DNA from: Massilia sp. W12
Lineage (GTDB): Bacteria > Pseudomonadota > Gammaproteobacteria > Burkholderiales > Burkholderiaceae_D
Assembly (NCBI RefSeq): GCF_037300705.1
Contig: NZ_CP147776.1
Coordinates: 4,650,001 to 4,714,000, forward strand
Length of the DNA stretch: 64,000 bases
Reading direction: 5' to 3'
Shown here: positions 54,202 through 63,127 of the stretch, in pieces
Numbering within the stretch: the first letter of the stretch is position 1
Layout of the letters: every line of letters begins with the position of its first letter
Notes under the pieces: generated by a model
What the model was told of the DNA's origin: nothing
Databases searched by the model: none
The model's input: the letters and a program-made list of their open reading frames with translations, nothing else
Program-made: the position numbers and the translations under genes

Positions 54202-54921
54202 TTAGAGTGTTGCTGATTGCTGAGTGCGCATCTGGCCTTTTTCGAGCACACGCGCCTGTACCGACTTGACCGTCAAGCCATCCGGCAGGGTCAGAATGCC
54301 TTCCAGGCGCTGGTAGTGTTTGAAGCTGAGCTTGTATTTGTCAGCATCGTTCGCCTTGGCATCGGGGAATTGGATGATAACACTTTTGCCCCCCTGCTGA
54401 CCAGTCAGCAGCAACTGCAATTGGCCGTCAAACTGCAAATCTCCCTTGCCGCCCTGCATCACCAGCAGGCGGTAACGCAATTGGGTCGGGGCCAGCAAAT
54501 CGATTTTCACACGTCGGATAGCAATCCCGCGCGCACCGGTATCTGCCGGCAACAAGCTTTCAAAAAACGCTAAGTCCTCTTTTAAGCGCGCATTTTCATC
54601 TTCCAGGGTCTTGGCTTGACGGGCCAGCTGCTGCTGGGCGGCGCGCTCAATGTTGACTTTGGATTCAGCGGCATTGGCTGCGCTTTGCAATCTGTCTTTT
54701 TCTGCGCTCAACTTCTCGATTTGCTCGCGATAATCACGCAATTGCGAACCGGATGCGCCGCCGCCCAAGCGTGGCGCCGCCCACCACAGCAAGGCGCCGG
54801 CGACACATAAGGCCAGCGCAGGCGCAAACAGCCGCTCAGGCCAGGTGCGCTCCTGTTGGATCGAGACTTTGGAAGAGGCCAAATCCTGCCGCTTCCACCA
54901 GGGTTTACGTTTCAATACCAC
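54202..54921 (-). CDS. Membrane-anchored coiled-coil protein (DUF6776-like)
   Basis: 239 residues: a basic cytoplasmic tail, one membrane helix (LFAPALALCVAGALLWWAA, about 31-49), a coiled coil (LRDYREQIEKLSAEKDRLQS to LARQAKTLEDENARLKEDL), and a periplasmic beta domain (YRLLVMQGGKGDLQFDGQL, LEGILTLPDGLTVKSVQ). Genes of this type lie between argC and a bactofilin in Burkholderiales. GTG start at 54921 with GGAGG five bases upstream. It may anchor the bactofilin to the membrane; that is inference from context. Confidence 0.82.
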   Translation of the reverse strand: MVLKRKPWWKRQDLASSKVSIQQERTWPERLFAPALALCVAGALLWWAAPRLGGGASGSQLRDYREQIEKLSAEKDRLQSAANAAESKVNIERAAQQQLARQAKTLEDENARLKEDLAFFESLLPADTGARGIAIRRVKIDLLAPTQLRYRLLVMQGGKGDLQFDGQLQLLLTGQQGGKSVIIQFPDAKANDADKYKLSFKHYQRLEGILTLPDGLTVKSVQARVLEKGQMRTQQSATL

Positions 54922-54984
54922 AAGAACCTCCCGCGCCTAGCGCAGCTGAATTCCACCGGCGCCCACGGCGCCGGCGCTTACGCC

Positions 54985-56034
54985 TCAGGGCAATACCGGC
55001 ACATGCAACAAACCGGCGCTTTCCTGCAAGCCGAACATCAAGTTCATGCACTGCACCGCCTGACCGGAAGCGCCCTTGACCAGATTGTCTTGCACCACCA
55101 GCACGGTCACGGTATCGCCGGCCCAGCCATCCTGCTGCGGACGGTGCAAGGCGATGCGCAACATATTCGAGGCGCGCGTGCTGCGGGTTTCCGGGTGGCT
55201 GCCAAACGGCAACACATCAACAAACGGCTCAGCCTGGTAGGCTTGCTCGAACAATTCCTGCAATGCTTGATTGCTGATTTCAGTTTTCAATTGCGCATAC
55301 AGGGTGGAGTGCATGCCGCGAATCATCGGAACCAGATGCGGCGTAAACAATAAACCGGGCTTTTCCGCGCTGATGTAAGAAAGTTGCTCCAGCGTTTCCG
55401 GAGTATGGCGATGCCCTGACACGCCATATGCTTTGAAGTTGTCGCCGGCTTCTGCCAACAACATCCCGACTTCCGCTTTGCGCCCGGCGCCCGAGACGCC
55501 GGATTTGCAGTCTGCAATCAAGCGCTTGGCGTGCACCACGCCAGCTTTCAGCAAGGGATACAAACCGAGCTGGATGGTGGTCGGATAGCAGCCCGGATTG
55601 GCGATCAAGCGCGCATTGCGGATTTTTTCACGGTTCAATTCCGGCAGGCCATATGCAGCTTCCGCCAGCAACTCCGGGCAAGTGTGTGGAATTCCATACC
55701 ATTTTTCAAATACGGCGCGATCTTTCAAGCGAAAATCAGCGCCCAGATCGATCACTTTCACGCCAGCAGCCAGCAATTCCGGGGCCTGCGCCATTGCGAC
55801 ACCGTGCGGGGTGGCGAAAAACACCACATCACAAGCAGCCAGATCCGCTTTTTCCGGCGCTGAAAACGCCAAATCCACGCGCCCGCGCAGCGAAGGGAAC
55901 ATCTCGGACACCTTCATTCCATCTTCTTTACGCGACGTGATCGCTTGCAATTGCACTTGCGGATGCGCTGACAGCAAGCGCAGCAATTCGACCCCGGTGT
56001 AGCCAGTGCCGCCAACGATGCCCACTTTGATCAT
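54985..56034 (-). CDS. argC: N-acetyl-gamma-glutamyl-phosphate reductase ArgC
   Basis: The third step of arginine biosynthesis. Motifs: [20 protein letters not shown] (NADP-binding), [42 protein letters not shown] with catalytic Cys, [13 protein letters not shown] and HRHTPE with catalytic His. Length is about 349 residues (type 1 ArgC). Of the two close ATGs, that at 56034 is preferred (AAGGA six bases upstream). Confidence 0.96.
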   Translation of the reverse strand: MIKVGIVGGTGYTGVELLRLLSAHPQVQLQAITSRKEDGMKVSEMFPSLRGRVDLAFSAPEKADLAACDVVFFATPHGVAMAQAPELLAAGVKVIDLGADFRLKDRAVFEKWYGIPHTCPELLAEAAYGLPELNREKIRNARLIANPGCYPTTIQLGLYPLLKAGVVHAKRLIADCKSGVSGAGRKAEVGMLLAEAGDNFKAYGVSGHRHTPETLEQLSYISAEKPGLLFTPHLVPMIRGMHSTLYAQLKTEISNQALQELFEQAYQAEPFVDVLPFGSHPETRSTRASNMLRIALHRPQQDGWAGDTVTVLVVQDNLVKGASGQAVQCMNLMFGLQESAGLLHVPVLP

Positions 56035-56203
56035 GTTCATTCCTTCAACGCCGCGAGAGTACTCTTTTGGCAAAATTAGTGTTAAAACAACAATAAGCTT
56101 GTGGCTGCATTTTACCAGTTTGCCGCCCGGGGCATGCGCTTGCACCTGAATTCAGGCAGCATACGGCACAGCAAGGCGCGGCAAAAAATGTGTCCACAAA
56201 AAA

Positions 56204-56233
56204 CAAAACCGCCGGACAAAGCCGGCGGTTTTG
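56204..56233 (-). terminator. Intrinsic terminator of the rplM-rpsI operon
   Basis: Stem CAAAACCGCCGG / CCGGCGGTTTTG with a six-base loop; on the minus strand it is followed by TTTTTTG. It lies 17 bp after the rpsI stop and before argC. Confidence 0.88.
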
Positions 56234-56250
56234 CATGCGGATCGCAGCGA

Positions 56251-56643
56251 TTAACGCTTGGAGAATTGCTTTGCGCGACGTGCTTTGCGCAGACCAACTT
56301 TCTTACGTTCAACTTCACGTGCGTCACGGGTCACGAAGCCGGCGTTCGACAGAGCAGCCTTGAGCGCTGCGTCATAGTCGATCAGGGCGCGGGTGATGCC
56401 GTGGCGCACTGCGCCTGCCTGGCCGGATTCGCCGCCGCCGTGCACATTCACCTTGATGTCGAAGCGCTCGACATTATTGGTCAGTTCCAACGGTTGACGG
56501 ATCACCATCAGGCCGGTTTCACGCGAAAAGTATTCGCTTGCCGGACGGCCGTTGACGATGATTTGGCCGCTGCCGGCCTTGATGAAGACGCGGGCGACGG
56601 CGCTCTTACGGCGGCCGGTACCATAGTAGTAATTACCGATCAT
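56251..56643 (-). CDS. rpsI: 30S ribosomal protein uS9 (RpsI)
   Basis: 130 residues beginning [20 protein letters not shown] with the uS9 core ([20 protein letters not shown]) and the C-terminal basic tail ending [11 protein letters not shown], which reaches into the P site. GAGGAA is six bases before the ATG. Cotranscribed with rplM (10-bp gap). Confidence 0.97.
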   Translation of the reverse strand: MIGNYYYGTGRRKSAVARVFIKAGSGQIIVNGRPASEYFSRETGLMVIRQPLELTNNVERFDIKVNVHGGGESGQAGAVRHGITRALIDYDAALKAALSNAGFVTRDAREVERKKVGLRKARRAKQFSKR

Positions 56644-56653
56644 GGCGATTTCC

Positions 56654-57082
56654 TCAGATGTCCAAAACTTTGGGTTGCTGCGCGGTATGCGGATGGGTCG
56701 CATCTGCATACACTTTCAGCTTCTTGAACATCGCATAGCCCAGCGGGCCTTTAGGCAGCATGCCCTTGACCGCTTTTTCCAGGGCGCGGCCCGGGAAACG
56801 CTGTTGCATCTTCAGGAAGTTGGTTTCGTAGATACCGCCCGGATAACCGGAGTGACGGTAGTACATCTTGTTCTGTTCTTTGGTGCCGGTCACGCGCAGC
56901 TTGGCTGCATTGATGACGACGATGAAATCGCCGGTATCAACGTGAGGAGTGAATTCCGGCTTGTGCTTGCCACGCAACCGGCGTGCCACTTCGCTGGCAA
57001 CACGCCCGAGGACTTTGTCGGTCGCGTCAATCACATACCATTCGCGGGAAACCTCAAGCGGCTTCGCGGAAAAAGTTTTCAT
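56654..57082 (-). CDS. rplM: 50S ribosomal protein uL13 (RplM)
   Basis: 142 residues: [68 protein letters not shown] and [17 protein letters not shown] are all standard uL13. First gene of the two-gene ribosomal operon, with a good promoter upstream. Confidence 0.97.
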   Translation of the reverse strand: MKTFSAKPLEVSREWYVIDATDKVLGRVASEVARRLRGKHKPEFTPHVDTGDFIVVINAAKLRVTGTKEQNKMYYRHSGYPGGIYETNFLKMQQRFPGRALEKAVKGMLPKGPLGYAMFKKLKVYADATHPHTAQQPKVLDI

Positions 57083-57183
57083 GATGACTTCCTTGTTTTT
57101 GGAAAATACATGCCCAATTTACTGGCGGTTCCGACGTTGAAATGCCGGACTCATCCTTTTTCCTGGGCAGACGGAAACGCAAG

Positions 57184-57212
57184 ATTCTAGCCGATGCACG
57201 CATCAGCGTCAA
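57184..57212 (-). promoter_or_regulatory. Sigma70 promoter of rplM-rpsI
   Basis: On the minus strand TTGACG (57212-57207), 17 bp, TAGAAT (57189-57184). The predicted start is near 57177, leaving a leader of about 95 nt. This leader is a possible site for autogenous control by L13, as known for rplM in E. coli. Confidence 0.72.
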
Positions 57213-57297
57213 GGCGTTACTTATCGCCAGATGTCCGGATTTCACGCAGGTTTCTGCGGTATTTGCTGCCGTTTGCCTGCAAAACATGGATCGACAC

Positions 57298-57624
57298 ATG
57301 CCACGCAAAAAAACTGACGCCCAGACCTGGTACCGCCCGCCGGCGGATGATGTCTGCCCTTTATGCGGACGCATCATTCCGCCGGAACAAAAAGATGCGC
57401 ATCATCTGATTCCAAAAATGAAGGGCGGGCGGGAAACGCAATTCATGCACCGCATCTGCCACCGCCAGATTCACGCGCTATTCAGCGAAAGCGAACTGGC
57501 GCAGCACTATTGCACGGTGGAGGCCTTGCTGGCGCACCCGGAGATTCAAAAATTTGTGAACTGGATCAAACGCAAGCCGCCCGGTTTTTATGACCGCTCC
57601 AAGCGCAGCAAGCAATGGCGCTGA
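57298..57624 (+). CDS. HNH endonuclease-family protein
   Basis: About 108 residues. A zinc-finger-like CPLCGRIIPP is followed by DAHHLIPKMKGGRETQFMHRICHRQIHALF, the HNH pattern with HH and H...H ligands (in part: HHLIPKMKGGRE). The C-terminal part is helical and basic. The ATG at 57298 is chosen; another lies at 57286. It resembles stand-alone HNH proteins common beside rplM in Betaproteobacteria. A role in restriction is not implied by context. Confidence 0.83.
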   Translation: MPRKKTDAQTWYRPPADDVCPLCGRIIPPEQKDAHHLIPKMKGGRETQFMHRICHRQIHALFSESELAQHYCTVEALLAHPEIQKFVNWIKRKPPGFYDRSKRSKQWR

Positions 57625-57720
57625 GATGAATTGCGCGTCAGCAGCTACAATGGCAGACCCTCGAACGATCCAAAAAACTTGATTGCGCCGCAATGCGTTT
57701 GCCGGCAGAAAGGAAATCAC

Positions 57721-58164
57721 ATGGAATGCACAGTGCGCTGGATGGGCCAATCCGGCATGAGTTTTATCGCTGAAACCGGCTCCGGTCATATGTTGACAAT
57801 GGATGGCGCGCCCGATGGCGGCGGCCGTAATCTGGCGGCGCGCCCGATGGAGTTGCTGCTGTCCGGCGCCGGCGGCTGCACAGCCTACGATGTGGTGCTG
57901 ATTTTGAAACGCGGGCGGCATGATGTGCGCGGCTGCGATGTGAGCTTAAAGGCGGAGCGCGCGGAACAGGATCCGAAAGTGTTTACCGCCATCCATTTTC
58001 ATTTCACCGTACGCGGCCGCAATCTGCCGCAAACAGCGGTGGAACGGGCCATCAACCTGTCCCACGAAAAATACTGTTCTGCTTCGATCATGCTGGAAAA
58101 GAGTGCGAAAATCACGCATTCCTTTGAGATCATCGACGATCTGGCAGATGCGCCGGGAGCTTGA
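57721..58164 (+). CDS. OsmC-family peroxiredoxin-like protein (YhfA-like)
   Basis: 147 residues with the OsmC fold: ECTVRWMGQSGMSFIAETGS, RPMELLLSGAGGCTAYDVVLIL carrying the first reactive Cys, and a second Cys in HEKYCSASIMLEKSA. The two cysteines fit organic hydroperoxide reduction, although the YhfA branch lacks a proven activity. AAAGGA is six bases before the ATG at 57721. Confidence 0.9.
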   Translation: MECTVRWMGQSGMSFIAETGSGHMLTMDGAPDGGGRNLAARPMELLLSGAGGCTAYDVVLILKRGRHDVRGCDVSLKAERAEQDPKVFTAIHFHFTVRGRNLPQTAVERAINLSHEKYCSASIMLEKSAKITHSFEIIDDLADAPGA

Positions 58165-58170
58165 GCGGGT

Positions 58171-58827
58171 TCAGATATGATAGGCGGAGGTGGTCATCAC
58201 CTTCGCCATCGCCTGCATGATTTTCTGCACCGGAAAGGGCACTGCCGCCGCCCCCATGGCCTGCGCATGGGCGCCGTGCTGCATTTCATCCACCCGCATC
58301 TGCTCGACAATTGCACGCGATTTGGCGTCTTCTGCCGGCAACATCTGCAAATGGCTGGCCAGATGCGCTTCCACCTGGCGCTCAGTTTCCACCACAAAAC
58401 CCAGGCTGGCGGCGTCGCCCAGCTTGGCCGCCGCCGCCCCCAAGGCATAGGAAGCGGCATACCACAAGGGGTTGAGAATGCTCACGCCATATCCCAATTC
58501 CTGCAAACGCTCGGCAGTCCAGGCTAAATGGTCTTCTTCTTCACGCCCGGCTTGCGCCAACTCGGCGCGCAACTGCGGATTTTCTGCAAAACGGGCTTGG
58601 GCGTTATACAAAGCCTGGGCGCACACTTCGCCAACATGATTGATGCGCATCAAGCCGGCAGCATGTTTTTTTTGCTGCGCATCGAGCGCACTTTCATTGC
58701 ATGCATTGGCGGGATTCGCTCTTTGCGCTTGCGCCACGCCGGACACGGTGCGCAGGGCGCGGTCGAGATCGCGCACCACCTCATCCAAGATGGGCGGACG
58801 CGGTAAGGAAAAGGGGAAGTCTGCCAT
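58171..58827 (-). CDS. coq7: 3-demethoxyubiquinol 3-hydroxylase Coq7
   Basis: A diiron monooxygenase of ubiquinone synthesis, 218 residues. Iron-ligand motifs: MRINHVGEVCAQALYNAQ and EEDHLAWTAERLQELG in the N-terminal half, ETERQVEAHL and VDEMQHGAHAQAMGA in the C-terminal half. It is convergent with the OsmC-like gene. Confidence 0.94.
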   Translation of the reverse strand: MADFPFSLPRPPILDEVVRDLDRALRTVSGVAQAQRANPANACNESALDAQQKKHAAGLMRINHVGEVCAQALYNAQARFAENPQLRAELAQAGREEEDHLAWTAERLQELGYGVSILNPLWYAASYALGAAAAKLGDAASLGFVVETERQVEAHLASHLQMLPAEDAKSRAIVEQMRVDEMQHGAHAQAMGAAAVPFPVQKIMQAMAKVMTTSAYHI

Positions 58828-58900
58828 GACGCACCTTCAACAAAGCAAGGGGGATAAGCGATTATACCCCGTCGCCGTGCGCCGCCCATGCGCGCCGGAC

Positions 58901-59833
58901 TCAACTCAGCATGCGGGCGCCGCCCCAGCGCCCGCTATCGCACAGATCGCGGCTGACATCGACCACCAGCCGCGCCACTGCCGCCGCCGCTGTGGTCAAG
59001 GGAATGGTTTTAGAGGCGCACAGGGCCACCGTGCGCGTCAGCGCCGGCTTGACGATGGGGCAGGAAATAATTTTTTCGCGCTCGATTTCATCTTGCAGCG
59101 GGGCCACCGGCAAAATGGTGGCGCCCATATCAGCCATGATGGCGGACTTTAAAATCGTCACCGAATTGATTTCAATCACATGCTCCAGTTTCAAGCCCAT
59201 GCTGCGCGCGGTGTTTTCAATTCTGGGCCGCACGCCGTGCTGCAAGTCCGGCAGAATCAGGGGAATGGTGACGGCTTGCGCCAGGCTGATATTGCGCCGC
59301 CGCTTGCCAAAGCGCGAGTTGGCGCGCCACAGGAAATGCATCTCCTCTTCCACCAGCGGGGTGGTGGAAAACTGCGTCAATTGACCATCATCGAACAGCA
59401 CGGCCAGGTTGATGCGGCCTGATTTCAATTGCTCGCTCAAATTGCCGGACAATTCTTCAGTCAGTTGCAACACGATTTCTGGATAAGTTTGCTGCACTGC
59501 CAGCAAAAGCGGTAAAGCAAGCGCGCCGGAAATACTGTGCGGCAGCCCTAATGCGACAGCGCCGGAAGGGCGGGTGGTGGATTGTGTAACAGCCTGGCGC
59601 GCATCGCCGACCTGTTTCAAAATCGCTTGCGCATGTTCATAAAACACTTTGCCGGCGTCAGTTGCGCTCACGCCCTGGGCCGAGCGGTGCAGCAATTGGG
59701 CGCCCAATTCCTCTTCCAGCTGGCGCAATTGCTGGGTCAAGGCCGGCTGGGCGATATGCAAGACCAATGCGGCGCGCGACAGCGAGCCGTGATCGACACT
59801 GGCGACAAAGTAGCGCAGTTGGCGCAATTCCAT
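58901..59833 (-). CDS. LysR-family transcriptional regulator (Nac/CynR-like)
   Basis: 310 residues with the LysR N-terminal winged helix: MELRQLRYFVASVDHGSLSR, ALVLHIAQPALTQQLRQLEE, ELGAQLLHRSAQGVSATDAG. The effector-binding domain (SGAVALGLPHSISGALALPL) resembles Nac and related regulators of nitrogen or aromatic metabolism. It lies 92 bp from the convergent-side end of the oxidoreductase gene, on the same strand; the target is unknown. Confidence 0.9.
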   Translation of the reverse strand: MELRQLRYFVASVDHGSLSRAALVLHIAQPALTQQLRQLEEELGAQLLHRSAQGVSATDAGKVFYEHAQAILKQVGDARQAVTQSTTRPSGAVALGLPHSISGALALPLLLAVQQTYPEIVLQLTEELSGNLSEQLKSGRINLAVLFDDGQLTQFSTTPLVEEEMHFLWRANSRFGKRRRNISLAQAVTIPLILPDLQHGVRPRIENTARSMGLKLEHVIEINSVTILKSAIMADMGATILPVAPLQDEIEREKIISCPIVKPALTRTVALCASKTIPLTTAAAAVARLVVDVSRDLCDSGRWGGARMLS

Positions 59834-59925
59834 GAACTTCCCTCCTCTTTGCTCAAGCGCAAACAGAAGTGTAGCCGGATTGCCGCATGCTGCGGCGGCA
59901 ATCCACTGCGCGGCCAGCTTTGCGC

Positions 59926-60942
59926 TTACTCGCTCAGCTGCAAAACCAGTTTGCCCTGATTTTCGCCGGTGAACAGCATATTGAAAGCTTGCGGAAATTG
60001 CTCCAAGCCTTGCACGATGTGTTCGCGCGCTTTCAACTTGCCTTGTTGCGCCAGACCGGCCAGCGCTTGCAAACCCTCCATTGCGCGCGGGTAGTAGTCG
60101 CCCACCACCATGCCCTTCATCGTGGCGCGCTTCACCAAGAGGGACAGATAATTGGCCGGGCCGCGCACTGGCTGCTGATTATTGTATTGGCTGATGGCGC
60201 CGCAAATCACGATACGCGCGCCTACCGCCAGCCGGGTCAGCGCGGCATCCAGAATATCGCCGCCGACATTATCGAAAAACACATCCACGCCTTGCGGGCA
60301 CAGGCGCGCCAATTCCTGCGCCACATGCTGGCTCTTGTAATCAATTGCCGCATCAAAGCCGAGTTCTTGCGTCAGATAAGCGCATTTATCAGCGCCGCCG
60401 GCAATCCCGATCACGCGGCAGCCGCGCGCCTTGGCCAGTTGGCCGACAATCGCGCCGACAGCACCAGCCGCGCCAGACACCAGCACGGTTTCACCGTCTT
60501 TCAACTCACCCACAACGTTAAGTCCGAAATAGGCGGTCAGGCCGGGCATACCGAACGCGCCCAGATAGCGCGGCAGCGGGGCCAAACGCGGATCGACTTT
60601 AAACAAACCCTTGCCATCCGAGAGTGCATATTCCTGCGCCCCCAGCAAGCCGCTGACATAATCGCCCTCGGCAAAATCCGCATGCTGCGATTGCAGCACG
60701 CGCCCCACCGCCAAGGCCCGCATCACCTCGCCCACCGCCACCGGCGGCATATACGATTCCCCCTCATTGATCCAGCCGCGCATGGCCGGATCGAGTGAAA
60801 GATACAGCACTTGCACCAAGACCTGGCCGGGGCCGGCGACAGGCGCCGTCTCTTGCGTCAGATTCCAGGTGCTGGCGTCAGTCATGCCTTGCGGGCGGGC
60901 GGCTAAGCGGATTTGGCGATTTTGACGGGTGGCGGTTTGCAT
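59926..60942 (-). CDS. NADP-dependent MDR-family oxidoreductase (CurA/LTB4DH-like)
   Basis: 338 residues of the medium-chain reductase family without structural zinc. Motifs: LYLSLDPAMRGWINEG, VGEVMRALAVGRVLQSQ, GMPGLTAYFGL, VLVSGAAGAVGAIVGQLAKA (NADP Rossmann), GVDVFFDNVGGDILD and CGAISQYN. It probably reduces alpha,beta-unsaturated ketones, like curcumin/prostaglandin reductases. AAGGAG is eight bases before the ATG at 60942. It is divergent from a LysR gene, the usual arrangement for a regulated target. Confidence 0.92.
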   Translation of the reverse strand: MQTATRQNRQIRLAARPQGMTDASTWNLTQETAPVAGPGQVLVQVLYLSLDPAMRGWINEGESYMPPVAVGEVMRALAVGRVLQSQHADFAEGDYVSGLLGAQEYALSDGKGLFKVDPRLAPLPRYLGAFGMPGLTAYFGLNVVGELKDGETVLVSGAAGAVGAIVGQLAKARGCRVIGIAGGADKCAYLTQELGFDAAIDYKSQHVAQELARLCPQGVDVFFDNVGGDILDAALTRLAVGARIVICGAISQYNNQQPVRGPANYLSLLVKRATMKGMVVGDYYPRAMEGLQALAGLAQQGKLKAREHIVQGLEQFPQAFNMLFTGENQGKLVLQLSE

Positions 60943-61008
60943 CTTGTTTGCTCCTTGCAGGTGATCGATGGAAGAAAGTATAAAGAAGGGATTGTCAGCA
61001 GAGAAGTC

Positions 61009-61027
61009 ATCGATATACGATAGATGC
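61009..61027. promoter_or_regulatory. Candidate LysR operator between the oxidoreductase and its regulator
   Basis: ATCGATATACGAT, with near-inverted flanks (CATCGAT...ATAGATG), lies in the 112-bp divergent gap. It is a T-N-A-type imperfect palindrome as bound by LysR proteins. No experimental support. Confidence 0.35.
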
Positions 61028-61054
61028 GTTGACATTTTTCGCACAATTAAAGCA

Positions 61055-61948
61055 ATGCGCAATCCACAACACTTAGCCACGCTGGCGCGCGTGGTGCAGG
61101 CCGGCAGCATCAGCGCGGCCGCTGCGCAACTCGGTTGCAGCAAGTCGGTGCTGTCACGCCAATTGGCGATGCTGGAACAGGAATTGGGGGTGCGCCTGTT
61201 GCAACGCTCCACGCGCAAGCTGGCCTTGACCGAAATTGGCCGCAGCGTGCTGCATGAGGCGCAACACATCACGCGCGCGCTCGACAATATTGTGCAATTG
61301 GCTGGCGCGCAGCAAGAACAGGTCTGCGGCGTGTTGCGGGTTTCCTGTTCGCTGGCCGGGCGCGCGCGTCTGTTGCCGGTGGCGGCGGAATTCCTGCGCC
61401 GCTATCCGGCAGTCAGCCTCGAATTGCAGTTGGAAGACCGCATGGTGGATTTGATCGGCGAACAAATCGATGTCGCGATCCGCGCCGCCCATTTACCTGA
61501 TTCCACTCTGGTGGCGCGTAAATTGACGGACAACCGGAACGTTCTGGTGGCGGCGCCGGCCTATCTGGCGCAACACGGGACACCGCAACACCCACAGGAC
61601 TTGACGCAGCACGCCTGCCTCTTGTACCGCCAGGGCGCGCGGGTCTGGGACGAATGGCGGCTGGGCGGGCCGGATGGGCCGCACGCGATCAAGGTGCAGG
61701 GTGTGTTGCAAGTCAATGATGGCAGCGCGCTGATTGCCGCCGCCACACTCGGCTGCGGCATTTTATCCATCGGCGGCTTGCTGGTGCAGGAAGAATTGGC
61801 GCGCGGCGCCTTGCTGCCGGTCTTGCCGGATTACCCTTCGCTGGCCGGCAGTCCGGTGTATGCGGTGTATCCGGCGCGCGATAAGCTGGCGCTGAAAACC
61901 GCCGCCTTTGTCGAGATGCTGGCGCAACGCTTTGCGGCGCCTGCTTAG
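61055..61948 (+). CDS. LysR-family transcriptional regulator, divergent to the oxidoreductase
   Basis: 297 residues. The N-terminal wHTH reads MRNPQHLATLARVVQAGSIS, AAAAQLGCSKSVLSRQLAML, ELGVRLLQRSTRKLALTEIG. The C-terminal domain (VCGVLRVSCSLAGRARLLPV, IDVAIRAAHLPDSTLVARKL) is CrgA/AaeR-like. The start at 61055 is the family start. It probably regulates the divergent oxidoreductase gene. Its stop overlaps the stop of the diguanylate cyclase tail-to-tail. Confidence 0.92.
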   Translation: MRNPQHLATLARVVQAGSISAAAAQLGCSKSVLSRQLAMLEQELGVRLLQRSTRKLALTEIGRSVLHEAQHITRALDNIVQLAGAQQEQVCGVLRVSCSLAGRARLLPVAAEFLRRYPAVSLELQLEDRMVDLIGEQIDVAIRAAHLPDSTLVARKLTDNRNVLVAAPAYLAQHGTPQHPQDLTQHACLLYRQGARVWDEWRLGGPDGPHAIKVQGVLQVNDGSALIAAATLGCGILSIGGLLVQEELARGALLPVLPDYPSLAGSPVYAVYPARDKLALKTAAFVEMLAQRFAAPA

Positions 61949-62994
61949 TCGAAGAAAAATTCGGCGGTGTCGTTGCTGGCGCTGGTCGCCAACTCGCCTT
62001 CGCGCACCAGTTCGTCATAATGGCAGACCAGATTCCGGCCATGCGTTTTGGCGTAATACAAGGCTTGATCGGCGTGCCCCAAAATCACCACTGGCGATTC
62101 GTAGGGACTGACGGCGACAAAACCGACGCTGACTGTGATCTGGCCGATTTGCGGGAAGGCGTGCGACTCCACATTCTGGCGGAAACGCTCAATGATTTTG
62201 CGCGCATTGTCATAGGTGGTGGAGCGCAGCAGCACGACAAATTCCTCACCGCCGAAACGGAATACGCGGTCATTTGAGCGGAAGGAGGATTGCAAGAGAT
62301 TGGCCACCAGAATCAGCACTTCATCGCCATACAAATGACCGAACTGGTCATTCACGCGCTTGAAATGATCCACATCCACCACTGCCAGCCAATGCTTTTC
62401 CTCTTTGTGCCGCTGGCGCCGCTCTTCGCCATCCGGCGCGCTGCCATTTTCCTGCTCGCCGGTGGAGGCGATCATTTTGGCCAGCTGGTCATCAAACGTT
62501 TTACGATTGAGCAAGCCGGTCAGGGCGTCACGCTCGCTGTAATCGAGCAGATTCTGGAAATTGCGGTACACACTGACCACCCCGCTGATGATTTGCGTGG
62601 TTTGACTGGTGTAAGGCGTGGGGTTGGTGATTTCAAGGCAGACATTCGCCTTGTCTTTGATCCAGATCGGCAGCCACAGTGTGCGCAAGCCGTCTTCCGC
62701 CATATGCTCGGCATTCGCCAGATTGTGCTGAATGCAATGCGCCAACGCCGGGTAATTGGTGATCGGTTCGCCGTCTTGCGAAGGATCAAGATGTTCTTCG
62801 ATTTGCGCCGGCTGCAGCTGGGAAATGCTGGCCTTGGGCATGACATAGATCTGGTCGCGTAACAGATAAATCGACAGCAAGCGCGTACGCAAGGCGCAAG
62901 CCAATTCCTGTACCGCCGAGATCACCGATAAATCCAGCATCGAATGATCGCGGTGGGTGGTCAAATCCACCATGTGTTTGAGCAGGGGATCCAT
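61945..62994 (-). CDS. Diguanylate cyclase (GGDEF domain)
   Basis: 349 residues. A non-membrane N-terminal sensor domain of about 160 residues (PASISQLQPAQIEEHLDP region) is GAF-like in length. The GGDEF domain has DALTGLLNRKTFDDQLAKM, VDVDHFKRVNDQFGHLYGDEVL and the active-site RFGGEEFVVLLRS, with SVGFVAVSPYE and GHADQALYYAKTHGRN. The GGEEF site predicts active c-di-GMP synthesis. An RxxD inhibitory site is not obvious upstream. Overlaps the LysR gene end by four bases. Confidence 0.93.
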   Translation of the reverse strand: MDPLLKHMVDLTTHRDHSMLDLSVISAVQELACALRTRLLSIYLLRDQIYVMPKASISQLQPAQIEEHLDPSQDGEPITNYPALAHCIQHNLANAEHMAEDGLRTLWLPIWIKDKANVCLEITNPTPYTSQTTQIISGVVSVYRNFQNLLDYSERDALTGLLNRKTFDDQLAKMIASTGEQENGSAPDGEERRQRHKEEKHWLAVVDVDHFKRVNDQFGHLYGDEVLILVANLLQSSFRSNDRVFRFGGEEFVVLLRSTTYDNARKIIERFRQNVESHAFPQIGQITVSVGFVAVSPYESPVVILGHADQALYYAKTHGRNLVCHYDELVREGELATSASNDTAEFFFD

Positions 62995-63127
62995 TATCGC
63001 TTATCCAAGTTGAGCGGCGCCGCGTCCCTGGCGTGACGCGTTTGCGGTCATTATAACTTGGTACAGTGTGCGCCAAGCATTTTTTCCGCGCAATTACCTT
63101 GCGCTAATAACAAACAAGCGCGTTAAT

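Noticed and set aside
61030-61035. TTGACA upstream of the LysR gene
   Set aside because: It lies only 20 bp before the start codon, so a matching -10 would fall on the ATG itself.
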